Source of the DNA: Prevotella sp. | Lineage (GTDB): Bacteria > Bacteroidota > Bacteroidia > Bacteroidales > Bacteroidaceae | Length of the DNA: 64,000 bases | Direction of reading: 5' to 3' | Assembly (NCBI GenBank): GCA_024682415.1 | Contig: JAIKZG010000009.1 | Coordinates: forward strand, 62,001 to 126,000 | In this document: in pieces, positions 50,724 through 60,031 of the stretch | How positions within the stretch are numbered: position 1 is the first letter of the stretch | How the letters are laid out: each line of letters opens with the position of its first letter | Notes under the pieces: generated by a model | The model's database searches: none | Seen by the model: only the letters and a program-made list of their open reading frames with translations | What the model was told of the DNA's origin: nothing | Translations under genes and position numbers: made by a program

Positions 50724-52381
50724 CTTTTCTTAGCCTTTCTCAGTGGCTTCCTCATTGGCTTCTTCGGGAATGCCGCGTTAGCCTTCAGCACCATGAGCGC
50801 GCGATTTACGTCAGGGTCGTCGAGGTTTACATATTGCATCCATGCTTCTTCATCGAGCATGTTGTAGATTATTCGGCTGTTGATGAATCTCTCAAGCAAG
50901 TTGTGCGACTTCTTTATCATGAGGTTTCTACGATGTAGCCCATGGTCGTTGGCATAGCTTGCGAATTTCTCTACCGTGTTTTGCTTCACGAGGTAGTCCG
51001 ACATTTCCATCATCTCCTTAAAGTTGTTGAGCTTCAGTCTGTTGTCGTCTGTATATGTATATGCGAATTGCAGAATGAGTCCGCTCAGCATTGCCTCCTT
51101 ATAGTAAGAAGTGATATTCGTGGTGTCTTCCGGCACGAAAATATCTGGCGTGATTCCTCCTCCGCCATATACGATTCGTCCGATGCCTGTGTGATAGGCG
51201 GGGCCAGTATGCTTTATGCTGTCTTGCGAGAAGTATTCGCCGTGCTGATAGCGTGAGAGCAAATCTTGAGCGTAGCTTTCATTGCTTCCCTCCACGTAAG
51301 GCTTTTGAATGCATCTGCCCGATGGGGTGTAGTAGCGTGCTATGGTGAGGCGTATGAGGCTTCCGTCGGGGAATTGAAGCTGTTGCTGCACGAGGCCTTT
51401 TCCGAATGAGCGTCGGCCTATTATCGTGGCGCGATCATTATCTTGCATTGCGCCCGCGAGGATTTCCGCTGCCGATGCCGTGTTTTCATTTATCAGCACT
51501 ACGAGAGGTATGCTCTGATAGCTGCCATGCCCGTCGCTTGTATAATCTTTGCGTGGAGATTTTCTTCCTTGCGTGTAGACTATAAGCTTGTTTTGAGGTA
51601 AGAACTCATTAGCTATCTGCACCGCTGATGTGAGGTAGCCTCCACCGTTATCGCGCAAGTCTATTACGAGGTCTTTAAAATTGTTCTGCGATAGCTTAGC
51701 CAATGCTATGAGCATTTCGGGGTAGGTGTTCTCGCCAAAGCTCTTTATGCGTATGTAGCCCGTCGCGTCGTTGAGCATATATGCCGCTGAAATGCTCTTC
51801 TGAGGGATTTCTCCACGAGTGACGGTGAAATACTTCTGCTGCCTGCTTCCATATCTTAATACGCCTATCTTCACCTTGGTGTCTTTCTGTCCTTTAAGGC
51901 GATGCATTGCCTCCTCGTTGGTTACAATCTTGCCTACGAATGGCTTGCCCTCTATGCTCACAATCTTATCGCCAGCCAAAAGACCGGCGCGCTCAGCAGG
52001 GCCATTCTTTATCACATTCTGCACTCTTATGGTGTCTTGGCGTATGGTAAACTCTATGCCAATGCCTGAGAATGAACCTTTCAGGTCGTCTTCCACCTTC
52101 TGCGCGTCTTTGGCATTTATGTAGACGGAGTGTGGGTCAAGCTCCGACAAAATGGTAGGTATCGCTTTGTCTACCAATGAGTCGATATCCACCTTGTCTA
52201 CATATTGGTCGTCGATGATGTGCAGCAGATTGTTAAGTCTGTTGCTGCCTGAATTGATGATATTCAGCCTATTGCCACCAAAGTGGTTGGCATAGAATGA
52301 GCCAATGATAATGCCCACCACTACGCTCACCGCCATAAGCAGTGGCATGTATCTATTAGATTTATTCTTGTTGATATTCAT
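50720..52381 (-). CDS. S41-family C-terminal processing protease
   Basis: The 553-residue protein has an N-terminal membrane anchor (about 13-32). A PDZ domain lies around residues 85-170 (GSFSGIGIEFTIRQDTIRVQ, then GPAERAGLLAGDKIVSIEG). The protease core holds LVIDLRDNGGGYL, the nucleophile region VLINENTASAAEILAGAMQ and the lysine in IIGRRSFGKGLVQQQ. The last 150 residues are a helical extension found in Bacteroidota forms. It trims envelope proteins in the periplasm. Its first 20 nt overlap the end of the deaminase gene. Confidence 0.93.
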   Translation of the reverse strand: MNINKNKSNRYMPLLMAVSVVVGIIIGSFYANHFGGNRLNIINSGSNRLNNLLHIIDDQYVDKVDIDSLVDKAIPTILSELDPHSVYINAKDAQKVEDDLKGSFSGIGIEFTIRQDTIRVQNVIKNGPAERAGLLAGDKIVSIEGKPFVGKIVTNEEAMHRLKGQKDTKVKIGVLRYGSRQQKYFTVTRGEIPQKSISAAYMLNDATGYIRIKSFGENTYPEMLIALAKLSQNNFKDLVIDLRDNGGGYLTSAVQIANEFLPQNKLIVYTQGRKSPRKDYTSDGHGSYQSIPLVVLINENTASAAEILAGAMQDNDRATIIGRRSFGKGLVQQQLQFPDGSLIRLTIARYYTPSGRCIQKPYVEGSNESYAQDLLSRYQHGEYFSQDSIKHTGPAYHTGIGRIVYGGGGITPDIFVPEDTTNITSYYKEAMLSGLILQFAYTYTDDNRLKLNNFKEMMEMSDYLVKQNTVEKFASYANDHGLHRRNLMIKKSHNLLERFINSRIIYNMLDEEAWMQYVNLDDPDVNRALMVLKANAAFPKKPMRKPLRKAKKR

Positions 52382-52808
52382 CTGGATTTAGATATATAAC
52401 TTCAATATTTGCTCTTTTCAATAGCTCAATGCCGTCGTTAAGGCGATATTTCTCGCCATAGACCACGCGCTTTATTCCTGCCTGAATAATGAGCTTGCTA
52501 CATTCTATACATGGAGATGCAGTAACATATAGCGTGGAGCCTTCGCTATTGTTGTGGCTTCGCGCCAGCTTAGTTATGGCATTGGCTTCCGCATGAAGCA
52601 CGTAGGGCTTGGTAATGTTGTTATCGTCCTCGCAGATGTTTTCAAATCCGCTTGGAGTGCCATTATAGCCATCGCTTATTATCATTTTTTTCTTAACTAC
52701 CAATGCTCCGACCTTGCGTCGTTTGCAATAACTGTTTTCAGCCCATATTCGTGCCATACGCAGATAGCGCAAGTCGAGCTTCAGTTGCTTTTCGTCGTTA
52801 TTCTCCAT
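52362..52808 (-). CDS. dCMP deaminase
   Basis: The 148-residue protein has the zinc site of the deoxycytidylate deaminase family: VLHAEANAITKLARS and YVTASPCIECSKLIIQAGIKRVVY, plus SDGYNGTPSGFENICED near residue 50. It turns dCMP into dUMP for thymidylate synthesis. A ComEB-type role in DNA uptake is not suggested by the context. It starts 18 nt after the M3 peptidase. Confidence 0.93.
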   Translation of the reverse strand: MENNDEKQLKLDLRYLRMARIWAENSYCKRRKVGALVVKKKMIISDGYNGTPSGFENICEDDNNITKPYVLHAEANAITKLARSHNNSEGSTLYVTASPCIECSKLIIQAGIKRVVYGEKYRLNDGIELLKRANIEVIYLNPDEYQQE

Positions 52809-52826
52809 ATATATGTTCTTTTTCTT

Positions 52827-54914
52827 TTACTTCTTTATTCCGTCGCGTTCGAGCAGAGCGTCTATGGTAGGCTCTCCTCCGCGGAAGCGTTTGTAAAGAG
52901 TCATTGGATGTTCTGTTCCGCCTTTCGATAGCACTTCATCGCGGAAGCGTTGAGCTGTCTCCTTGCTGAATATTCCACTCTTCTTAAATACGCTGAAAGC
53001 GTCTGCATCGAGCACTTCTGCCCATTTATAGCTATAGTAGCCTGCCGAATATCCGCCCGACATAATGTGAGAGAATTGTGTCGTCATGCAGGTGTCAGGT
53101 ATTTCTTTGGTCACGATCGCGTCGTGCCAGGCTTTCTTTTCAAAGTCTATTAAGTCGGCTGTAAATGGCTTATTCTGAGTGTAATATGCCATGTCGAGCA
53201 GTCCGAAGCTTACTTGGCGCATACATGCGTAAGCAGCATTATAGTTGCGCGCCTTATGAATGCGCTCTATAAGCTCGTCAGGTAATGGCTCGTCTGTTTG
53301 GTAATGGAACGCGAATGTGCGCAAGAATTCCTTTTCTATGGCGTAGTTCTCCATGAATTGTGATGGCAATTCCACAAAATCCCACCATACATTTGTGCCC
53401 GACAATGATTCATACTTGGTGTTGGCAAACATTCCATGCAGAGAATGTCCAAACTCGTGGAGGAATGTCTGCACTTCGCCCAACGTGAGCAATGCAGGCT
53501 TGTCGTCGGTAGGCTTCGTGAAGTTGGTTACTACGCTTACGTGTGGGCGTATGTTTTTGCCCTTGTAGTTTATGTATTGTCCTTGATATTCTGTCATCCA
53601 AGCTCCGCCCTGCTTTCCTTTGCGAGGGTGGAAGTCGGCATAAAGCACGGCAAGATAAGAGCCATCCTTGTCGAATACCTCGTATGCCTTTACGTCAGGG
53701 TGATATACTGGTATCTCTTTATTCTCCTTGAATGTAATGCCATATAGCGTTGTGGCGAGCGAGAACACTCCTTTTATCACATTCTTAAGCTCAAAATAAG
53801 GGCGCAGCATCTCAGCGTCGAGATTGTATTTCTTCACCTGCAGTTTATGAGAATAGAAACTGAAGTCCCATGGCATCAACTCAAAGTCTTTGCCTTCCAT
53901 TTCTTTCGCCATAGCTTCTATCTCCGCCACTTCCTTAATGGCAGAAGGCTTATATGCCGCAATCAAGTCGTTGAGAAGTTTATACACATTCTCCTTGCTT
54001 GACGCCATTCTGCGCTTTAATATGAAGTCGGCGTGAGTGTCATATCCTAATAGCTGTGCCTTCTCTCTGCGAAGATTTACAATCTTCTTGCATATTTCGA
54101 TATTGTTGGTGTCGTTATCGTGAGTTCCCTCCGTGTTGCGAGCCATATACATTTGCTTGCGCAACTCTCTTTGGGTAGAGTAGGTCATAAACGGGCTGTA
54201 AGAAGGGAAATCCAAAGTGAATGTCCATGCCTCGCTCACATTGCGCTCTTCTGCGTCTTTATTCTCTTTGGCTGTTTTTGCCGCTGCCTCGATGGCAGAA
54301 TTTGGTAAGCCTGCAAGTTGCTCTTTGTCTGTTATCACAAGTTTATATGCCTTGTTCTCCTTCAGCAAGTTTTGTGAGAATTGCAAAGTGAGCATATCCA
54401 AATCCTCTGTTATTTTGCGTAGCTTCTCCTTGCCTTCTTTGTCGAGCAGCGCGCCACTTCTTACAAAGCCTTGATAGCTGTTGTTGAGCAGCATTTCCTC
54501 CTCAGCGTTGAGAGGGCGATGATGTTCATACACATATTTCACTCGCTCAAACAATTTCTCATTCAAGCTTACATCATTCTGATGCTTCGTAAGAATAGGG
54601 CTTAGCTTTTGAGCTAACGCGTCAAGCTCATCATTAGTCTCCGCGCTAAGCAGACAAGAGAAAGCCGTTTCGGCTCTGCCCAGCAAATCGTAGTAATGTT
54701 CGCCTTTTTCTACATCATCTCTTGCTATAGTGTTCTCAAATGTAGGCTCGGCAGGATCATTAATTATATTATTTATTTCTTCGTCATCACGACGTATGCC
54801 TTCCATTATCGCTTCTTCAAAATCTTCTGTCTGAATTTTGTCGAATGGAACGGTATCGTGTGGCGTGTTATATGATTCAAAAAAAGGATTTATTCTATTT
54901 TTCTCTTTGCTCAT
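52827..54914 (-). CDS. M3-family peptidase (peptidyl-dipeptidase / oligopeptidase)
   Basis: ATG at 54914 (MSKEKNRINPFFESYNTP) is chosen because the possible start at 54962 lies at the -7 box. The protein is 695 residues with no signal peptide, so it is cytoplasmic. The zinc motif is HEFGHSLHGMF (486-490 for HEFGH), preceded by LTLGEVQTFL. The region GGYSAGYYSYKWAEVLDADAF near the C-terminus is typical of M3A enzymes such as Dcp. It degrades short peptides. It heads the operon with the deaminase, S41 protease and cyclo-ligase. Confidence 0.93.
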   Translation of the reverse strand: MSKEKNRINPFFESYNTPHDTVPFDKIQTEDFEEAIMEGIRRDDEEINNIINDPAEPTFENTIARDDVEKGEHYYDLLGRAETAFSCLLSAETNDELDALAQKLSPILTKHQNDVSLNEKLFERVKYVYEHHRPLNAEEEMLLNNSYQGFVRSGALLDKEGKEKLRKITEDLDMLTLQFSQNLLKENKAYKLVITDKEQLAGLPNSAIEAAAKTAKENKDAEERNVSEAWTFTLDFPSYSPFMTYSTQRELRKQMYMARNTEGTHDNDTNNIEICKKIVNLRREKAQLLGYDTHADFILKRRMASSKENVYKLLNDLIAAYKPSAIKEVAEIEAMAKEMEGKDFELMPWDFSFYSHKLQVKKYNLDAEMLRPYFELKNVIKGVFSLATTLYGITFKENKEIPVYHPDVKAYEVFDKDGSYLAVLYADFHPRKGKQGGAWMTEYQGQYINYKGKNIRPHVSVVTNFTKPTDDKPALLTLGEVQTFLHEFGHSLHGMFANTKYESLSGTNVWWDFVELPSQFMENYAIEKEFLRTFAFHYQTDEPLPDELIERIHKARNYNAAYACMRQVSFGLLDMAYYTQNKPFTADLIDFEKKAWHDAIVTKEIPDTCMTTQFSHIMSGGYSAGYYSYKWAEVLDADAFSVFKKSGIFSKETAQRFRDEVLSKGGTEHPMTLYKRFRGGEPTIDALLERDGIKK

Positions 54915-54959
54915 ATCTATATTACTCTCAGTTATAAATGTCTGTTGTATATTATATTG

Positions 54960-54967
54960 CAAAAGTA
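54960..54967 (-). promoter_or_regulatory. -7 box of the M3 peptidase operon
   Basis: TACTTTTG on the minus strand lies 45 nt before the chosen ATG. The -33 half is not clear. Confidence 0.6.
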
Positions 54968-55056
54968 ATAAAAAAAGCTTTCCACTAATAGATTGTAGCA
55001 GATTTTTTAAGTAATATAAACTATAAATAAAGAAGTGTAGGAATATATAAAAAGAA

Positions 55057-55089
55057 AAAAACCGTCAGGACTGAGTCCTAACGGTTTTT
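55057..55089 (-). terminator. Terminator of the small lipoprotein gene
   Basis: A 14-bp stem with one mismatch (55057-55070 with 55076-55089), a 5-nt loop and T runs on both strands lies 33 nt after the stop codon. Confidence 0.9.
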
Positions 55090-55121
55090 GTTTCTCATTT
55101 TAATTCGAGCTTTCGCTAAAA

Positions 55122-55289
55122 TTATTCAGCAACTGCAGTGTCAGCAGCAGCAGTGTCTACAGCAGCAGTGTCAACTGTATCAGTTGCAACTGTATCTGTG
55201 TCAGCGCCAGTAGCCTGAGCTGTTTTGTTACCACAAGATGCGAAAGAGATAGCTGCGATAGCTACGAACATTAAAACTAATTTCTTCAT
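55122..55289 (-). CDS. 55-residue lipoprotein with Thr-Asp/Ala tail
   Basis: The frame encodes MKKLVLMFVAIAAISFASC-GNK, a lipoprotein signal with lipobox FASC and Cys19, followed by about 33 residues of TDTVATDTVDTAAVDTAAA type repeats. The mature part is acidic, without Lys or Arg after residue 22, and surely disordered. The -7 box at 55341-55348 and the strong terminator show a dedicated transcript. Small lipoproteins of this style are common and abundant in Bacteroidales, but I know of no assigned function. The repeats make the gene prone to length changes. Confidence 0.85.
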   Translation of the reverse strand: MKKLVLMFVAIAAISFASCGNKTAQATGADTDTVATDTVDTAAVDTAAADTAVAE

Positions 55290-55340
55290 TTCTTTTGTCT
55301 TTTAAATCTGTAAAACAATCATTTGTTTATTAAAACATTG

Positions 55341-55348
55341 CAAAGGTA
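55341..55348 (-). promoter_or_regulatory. -7 box of the small lipoprotein gene
   Basis: TACCTTTG on the minus strand, about 50 nt before the start codon. No -33 element fits the usual spacing. The rest of 55349-55484 holds nothing recognisable. Confidence 0.6.
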
Positions 55349-55484
55349 TACATTTTTTCAATACGCGTTTCTTTTTTCTGCGATTTTTTTTAGGCGATTT
55401 TGTAACCTGTTTGCAAACGACTGAAAATCAATGAGTTACAAATTGTGAACGGATGTTAAAGTTTTGTGGGCGTTTCCAAACTCC

Positions 55485-57050
55485 TTAAAACTCGCTTGTG
55501 AAGTGGAATTTTATATGTTCAAAATCTTGTTGCGCCATGCTCAAAACATAGCCTGAATCCGCAAGGAATACATCTCTTCCTTCGCGATCCTTTGCCATAT
55601 ATTGATATTTGCGCTTTTTGAAGTTCTCCAATTCCTTCTCGTCGTCAGCTTCTATCCAGCATGCCTTATATAGATGAACTGGCTCCCAACGGCACTTCGC
55701 GTTGTATTCGTTCTCCAATCTATACTGAATAACTTCAAACTGGAGCTGTCCTACAGTTCCGATAATCTTTCTTCCGTTGAATTGGTTTACGAATAGCTGA
55801 GCCACACCTTCGTCCATCAACTGCTCAATGCCTTTACTGAGCTGCTTGCTCTTCATTGGGTCGTCGTTCTCAATGTATTTAAACATTTCAGGAGAGAATG
55901 ACGGCAGACCGCGGAAGTGGAGTAGTTCGCCGTCGGTAAGCGTGTCGCCTATTTTAAATACACCATTATCTGGCAAACCAACGATATCGCCTGGGTATGC
56001 TTCCTCTATGGTGCTCTTGCGTTGAGCCATAAACTGTGTAGGAGATGAGAATCGCATTGTCTTGCCTAAACGCACATGCTGATAAGGCTGATTGCGCACG
56101 AATTTGCCTGAGCACACTTTGCAGAACGCAATACATGAACGATGGTTAGGGTCGATGTTTGCCGTAATCTTGAAGATGAAGCCGGTAAACTTAGGCTCGT
56201 TAGGCATTACCATTCTTTCCTCTGCTTTTGTTGGCTTTGGAGATGGCGCTATCTGAAGGAAGCATTCCAAAAGCTCCTGCACACCGAAGTTGTTGAGCGC
56301 AGAGCCGAAGAATACAGGTGCTACCTTTGCGTCAAGGTATTCATCTTTTTCAAATTCAGGATAAACACCGCTTACGAGTTCCAAGTCGTCGCGCAGCTGC
56401 TGAGCGTTTTCTTCGCCTACGTGCTTCTCCAAATCTTCGCTGTTGATGTCTACTTCATATTTCTCTGTCACTCTCTGCTTATTTGGAGTGAAGAGGTTGA
56501 GCTTCTTCTCAAATATGTTGTATACGCCCTGAAATTTCTGACCTTGATTAATAGGCCATGACAAAGGACAAACTTTTATTTGCAATTCTTCCTCCAGCTC
56601 GTCGAGCAAATCAAATGGGTCGCGTCCTTCGCGGTCCATCTTGTTTACGAAGATGATAACAGGAGTATTTCTCATGCGGCAAACTTCCATCAGTTTGCGA
56701 GTCTGAGTCTCCACACCTTTGGCAGAGTCTACCACGATAATGGCAGAGTCTACAGCGGTAAGAGTGCGATAAGTATCCTCGGCGAAGTCTTGGTGACCTG
56801 GTGTGTCGAGAATGTTAATCTTGTAGCCTTCGTAGTCAAATTCCATCACGGAAGTTGATACAGAGATACCACGCTGCTTTTCAATATCCATCCAGTCGGA
56901 TGTCGCTGTCTTGCGTATCTTATTGCTTTTTACGGCACCTGCTACCTGTATCTGTCCACCGAAAAGCAAAAACTTCTCGGTAAGAGTAGTCTTACCGGCA
57001 TCAGGGTGAGATATGATGGCGAACGTTCGCCTGCGTTCTATTTCGTTCAT
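55485..57050 (-). CDS. prfC: Peptide chain release factor 3
   Basis: The start at [29 protein letters not shown] places the G1 loop at residues 16-23 and gives 521 residues, the usual RF3 length. An upstream ATG 23 codons earlier is unlikely. Further GTPase motifs are DTPGHQDF and [25 protein letters not shown] is the switch I region of RF3. It recycles RF1 and RF2 after peptide release. It lies 37 nt after rfbD. Confidence 0.95.
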   Translation of the reverse strand: MNEIERRRTFAIISHPDAGKTTLTEKFLLFGGQIQVAGAVKSNKIRKTATSDWMDIEKQRGISVSTSVMEFDYEGYKINILDTPGHQDFAEDTYRTLTAVDSAIIVVDSAKGVETQTRKLMEVCRMRNTPVIIFVNKMDREGRDPFDLLDELEEELQIKVCPLSWPINQGQKFQGVYNIFEKKLNLFTPNKQRVTEKYEVDINSEDLEKHVGEENAQQLRDDLELVSGVYPEFEKDEYLDAKVAPVFFGSALNNFGVQELLECFLQIAPSPKPTKAEERMVMPNEPKFTGFIFKITANIDPNHRSCIAFCKVCSGKFVRNQPYQHVRLGKTMRFSSPTQFMAQRKSTIEEAYPGDIVGLPDNGVFKIGDTLTDGELLHFRGLPSFSPEMFKYIENDDPMKSKQLSKGIEQLMDEGVAQLFVNQFNGRKIIGTVGQLQFEVIQYRLENEYNAKCRWEPVHLYKACWIEADDEKELENFKKRKYQYMAKDREGRDVFLADSGYVLSMAQQDFEHIKFHFTSEF

Positions 57051-57087
57051 TATTATTAATGTAAGTTTGTTCTTGTTGTCTTTTTGC

Positions 57088-57942
57088 TTATGCCTCAAGC
57101 TGCTTAATGCACTTGGCAAGAGATTCTTCCCAATAAGGAATTTCTGCGTTATATGTATTCTTTATCTTAGTCTTGTCCAAAACAGAGTAGTGAGGGCGGT
57201 TGGCAGGAGTAGGATATTCCTCAGTGTGCAGAGGCTTCACCTTGCAATCTGTTATGCCTGCTATTCTGTGTATTGCCTTTGTGAAATCATACCAGCTGAT
57301 TACGCCTTCATTAGAGAAATGATATATTCCCGGCACTATTCCTTTTTCAATGGCAGTCATTATTATGGCAGCCAGGTCGTGAGCATAGGTAGGTGTTCCT
57401 ATCTGGTCGAATATCACTCCGAGCTGTGGCTTCTCCTTGCCAAGACGAATCATTGTCTTTACGAAGTTGTTGCCGAAAGTGGAGTAGAGCCATGCCGTGC
57501 GTATTATCATCGTGTTTCGGCATGCTTTCTGCGCTGCCTTTTCTCCTGCGAGTTTCGTAGTGCCATATACGCTGTCGGGGCAAGTGTCGTCGGTTTCCAC
57601 GTATGGAGTATGCTTTGTGCCGTCAAACACATAGTCGGTAGAAATCTGAATGAGCCATCCTCCGCGCTTCTCCACTGCTGCCGCCAAATATTCTGGAGCG
57701 TCGCTGTTGAGCTTTGTAGCGAGTTCCACGTTGTCTTCCGCTTTGTCTACGGCAGTGTAAGCGGCGCAGTTCACGATACCATCAATCTTATTCTTTTCTA
57801 CAAACCCATTTATAGCGTCTGAGTCTGTTATGTCGAGTTCCTTTACGTCTGTGTTAAACCATGTATGGTTTGTGTGTTCTTTCTCCAAAAGTTGCATCTC
57901 GTTGCCGAGCTGTCCGTTGCAACCTGTTACAAGTATGTTCAT
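57088..57942 (-). CDS. rfbD: dTDP-4-dehydrorhamnose reductase
   Basis: The 284-residue protein has the NAD(P)-binding start [19 protein letters not shown], the catalytic pair in [31 protein letters not shown] (Y-x3-K), and [14 protein letters not shown]. It makes dTDP-L-rhamnose, a surface sugar. The rfbA, rfbB and rfbC partners are not in the window. It is the middle gene of DUF4924, rfbD, prfC. Confidence 0.94.
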   Translation of the reverse strand: MNILVTGCNGQLGNEMQLLEKEHTNHTWFNTDVKELDITDSDAINGFVEKNKIDGIVNCAAYTAVDKAEDNVELATKLNSDAPEYLAAAVEKRGGWLIQISTDYVFDGTKHTPYVETDDTCPDSVYGTTKLAGEKAAQKACRNTMIIRTAWLYSTFGNNFVKTMIRLGKEKPQLGVIFDQIGTPTYAHDLAAIIMTAIEKGIVPGIYHFSNEGVISWYDFTKAIHRIAGITDCKVKPLHTEEYPTPANRPHYSVLDKTKIKNTYNAEIPYWEESLAKCIKQLEA

Positions 57943-57978
57943 CTTCTCTATGTATGTTATATATATAATGTGGAAATC

Positions 57979-58521
57979 TTATTCAAACTCCAAACCTTCT
58001 TCCTTATCCTTTTTGTAGTAATCAGAAAGCATGCCGATAAATGTTGTTATCTCCTTTATGGCGTGTTCGGTATTTGGAGTGATTTCTTTCTTCTGCAATC
58101 GAAGCATCATTGTGCCATACAATGCGTTCATGCAGGTTTCTATTTCGTTTACGTCTTTGTCGCCTTTGTTGCGTAGTTCCACAATGAATGGCAACACCTT
58201 GTAGTATTCGGCGTTATAGAAAGGAAACTTTGTGCTTTGCAGCAGCTGCTCGTGAAGTTCTATCATCTGCTGCATCACTACCTTGTTGATTTGCAGATGA
58301 CCGCCCTCGCGTTTGCCTTCGCTGTTCATCATCGTGACAAGGTTTCCAAACCAGTCGAGCTCTTCATCCATCTGTTCCTCGTTGAATTTGAACTTGTCGA
58401 TATATTCACGTCTGATAACAGGCATAGAACATCCGTAAGCGCGGATTAAATCTTCCATCTGCCACATGTAAAGCAGATATTCAGCAATACTGTTCTTACG
58501 TAACTGTTGTGCTACAAACAT
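57979..58521 (-). CDS. DUF4924-like protein, function unknown
   Basis: The 180-residue protein is all helical and has no signal or membrane segment. MFVAQQLRKNSIAEYLLYMWQMEDLIRAY and HLQINKVVMQQMIELHEQLL look like long amphipathic helices. It resembles Bacteroidota proteins called DUF4924, of unknown role. It leads the operon with rfbD and prfC. A -7 box is at 58563-58570. Confidence 0.8.
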   Translation of the reverse strand: MFVAQQLRKNSIAEYLLYMWQMEDLIRAYGCSMPVIRREYIDKFKFNEEQMDEELDWFGNLVTMMNSEGKREGGHLQINKVVMQQMIELHEQLLQSTKFPFYNAEYYKVLPFIVELRNKGDKDVNEIETCMNALYGTMMLRLQKKEITPNTEHAIKEITTFIGMLSDYYKKDKEEGLEFE

Positions 58522-58562
58522 AATTCTGTTCCTTTCTTCTTTTATGATATATATTGCTTATG

Positions 58563-58570
58563 CAAAAATA
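58563..58570 (-). promoter_or_regulatory. -7 box of the DUF4924-rfbD-prfC operon
   Basis: TATTTTTG on the minus strand stands 41 nt before the DUF4924 start. No -33 match was found. Confidence 0.5.
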
Positions 58571-58633
58571 TTTTCTCAGTTATAAAAATAATGCGCCCCT
58601 GCATGGATTTTCTTTTTTTCGTGCAGAGAAAAA

Positions 58634-59302
58634 CTACCAATGTAATGCGTATAGATTAAATACGGTGCCGATAAGCACTACCAATGAGAATACGATTACG
58701 ATGCAGCCTATCACCTTGTTGATGATGATAATGCCGTTGGTGTCGAATTTTCCCCTGATTTTGTCTACGAGCCATGTCAGCCCAAACCACCATAGCAGTG
58801 CTCCGCCGAGAATGCTTAGATAGCCCAATCCCATTTCAAACGGATGGTTGGGTATCACGAATGACAGCTGCGCGTAGGCGGTGATGAAAATAAATACTAT
58901 CAGCGGATTGAGGAAGGTTATCCAAAATGCCGTTACTCCGTTGTATATGTAAGAGCCTTTGTTGCTACCGCTTTTATGTATGTTTTTTGTCGGATTGTTG
59001 CGCCAGCAATAAAATCCGAAGAGCATCAGGATTACCGATGCCGAAATCTGCAAAATGAAATTGGTCTGAGGTTTCTGTATGAAATTCATAACGAAACTCA
59101 TTCCGAATCCCGTTATCAATGCGTAAATCAAGTCGCTGAAGGCAGCACCTATGCCTGTAACGAAACCATACCAACGCCCTTTGTTAAGAGTGCGCTGCAC
59201 GCAGAGTATTCCCACGGGACCCATAGGCGCAGATGCTATTATGCCTACGATCATGCCCTTGAGAATCATGTTTAATATGTCTATATGTACTGGAAATGGC
59301 AT
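58634..59302 (-). CDS. LysE-family exporter
   Basis: The 222-residue protein has six hydrophobic segments. MIVGIIASAPMGPVGILCVQRTLNKGRW is the LysE/RhtB opening with the conserved Gly-Pro motif, and GVTAFWITFLNPLIVFIFI holds the Asn-Pro of helix 4. The family exports amino acids or related small molecules; the substrate is open. M12 (59269) is a possible alternative start because the -7 box at 59311-59318 is only 8 nt before M1. Confidence 0.85.
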   Translation of the reverse strand: MPFPVHIDILNMILKGMIVGIIASAPMGPVGILCVQRTLNKGRWYGFVTGIGAAFSDLIYALITGFGMSFVMNFIQKPQTNFILQISASVILMLFGFYCWRNNPTKNIHKSGSNKGSYIYNGVTAFWITFLNPLIVFIFITAYAQLSFVIPNHPFEMGLGYLSILGGALLWWFGLTWLVDKIRGKFDTNGIIIINKVIGCIVIVFSLVVLIGTVFNLYALHW

Positions 59303-59310
59303 AACGAATG

Positions 59311-59318
59311 CAAAATTA
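59311..59318 (-). promoter_or_regulatory. -7 box of the LysE-type gene
   Basis: TAATTTTG on the minus strand, 8 nt before the first possible start codon. No clear -33 half. Confidence 0.5.
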
Positions 59319-59361
59319 CAAAAAATAAATATTATATTCCTTATTTTCGCGCGCTAAATAA

Positions 59362-60024
59362 TTATATGCCGCTGCCGAGCACCGTTATCATGCCTCGTGA
59401 TATGCGTATTAGCTTCCGGTCTTCCAATTTATGCAGAGCCTTCGACGTGTCAAGTCGTGAATGTCCTATCTCGTTGGCAAGAGTTGTCATTTTTATTTTA
59501 AAGAAAGCCTCGCCATGGGCAGTCGTGATATGTTCGTGGAGAAAGCGCATTATGCGTTCTTCTATGTCGGCGGAAGCCTCACGCCATTTCGCTTTTTCCT
59601 GTCGTTGGCTCTGTGTCGCGATAATATTAAGAAGGTTGAGCCTGAACACCTCAAAACTTTCAAGCAGAAATCTCACCTCGTTTTTGTCAAGAGAGATTAG
59701 ATGGCATTCGGTGGCTGAAACGTAGCTTTTTGTGTAATGCTGCGTCAGCCCGAATATTCTTTCAGGTTGCAGCATTGCCGGCGCGTTTATCCTCTCGCTT
59801 ACCGTGTAGCTGTGGTTGTTCGCGCCGGTAATGCTTGTTATCGCTCCGTCAACGAGAAATATGATATGGTCGCACGCATCTCCCTCTTTCTTAATCTGCT
59901 TCCCCGGCATGAAGTGGTGGAAGCCGAATTTCACGGAAGATACCACCTGACCGAAATCATTGCTGTTCATACCGAGAAACAGAGGGAGATTCAAAATTTT
60001 GTTGTATATCTCGCTGTCGGGCAT
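59362..60024 (-). CDS. Crp/Fnr-family transcriptional regulator
   Basis: The 220-residue protein has an N-terminal cyclic-nucleotide-binding-like beta-roll (about 10-125, FHHFMPGKQIKKEGDACDHIIFLVDGAI) and a C-terminal winged helix (TTLANEIGHSRLDTSKALHKLEDRKLIRI). No cysteine cluster for an iron-sulphur sensor is present, and the usual cAMP-contact residues are not obvious, so the ligand is unknown. It starts 7 nt after apbE ends, suggesting a link to flavinylated redox proteins or simple operon sharing. Confidence 0.88.
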   Translation of the reverse strand: MPDSEIYNKILNLPLFLGMNSNDFGQVVSSVKFGFHHFMPGKQIKKEGDACDHIIFLVDGAITSITGANNHSYTVSERINAPAMLQPERIFGLTQHYTKSYVSATECHLISLDKNEVRFLLESFEVFRLNLLNIIATQSQRQEKAKWREASADIEERIMRFLHEHITTAHGEAFFKIKMTTLANEIGHSRLDTSKALHKLEDRKLIRISRGMITVLGSGI

Positions 60025-60031
60025 TCTTCTG

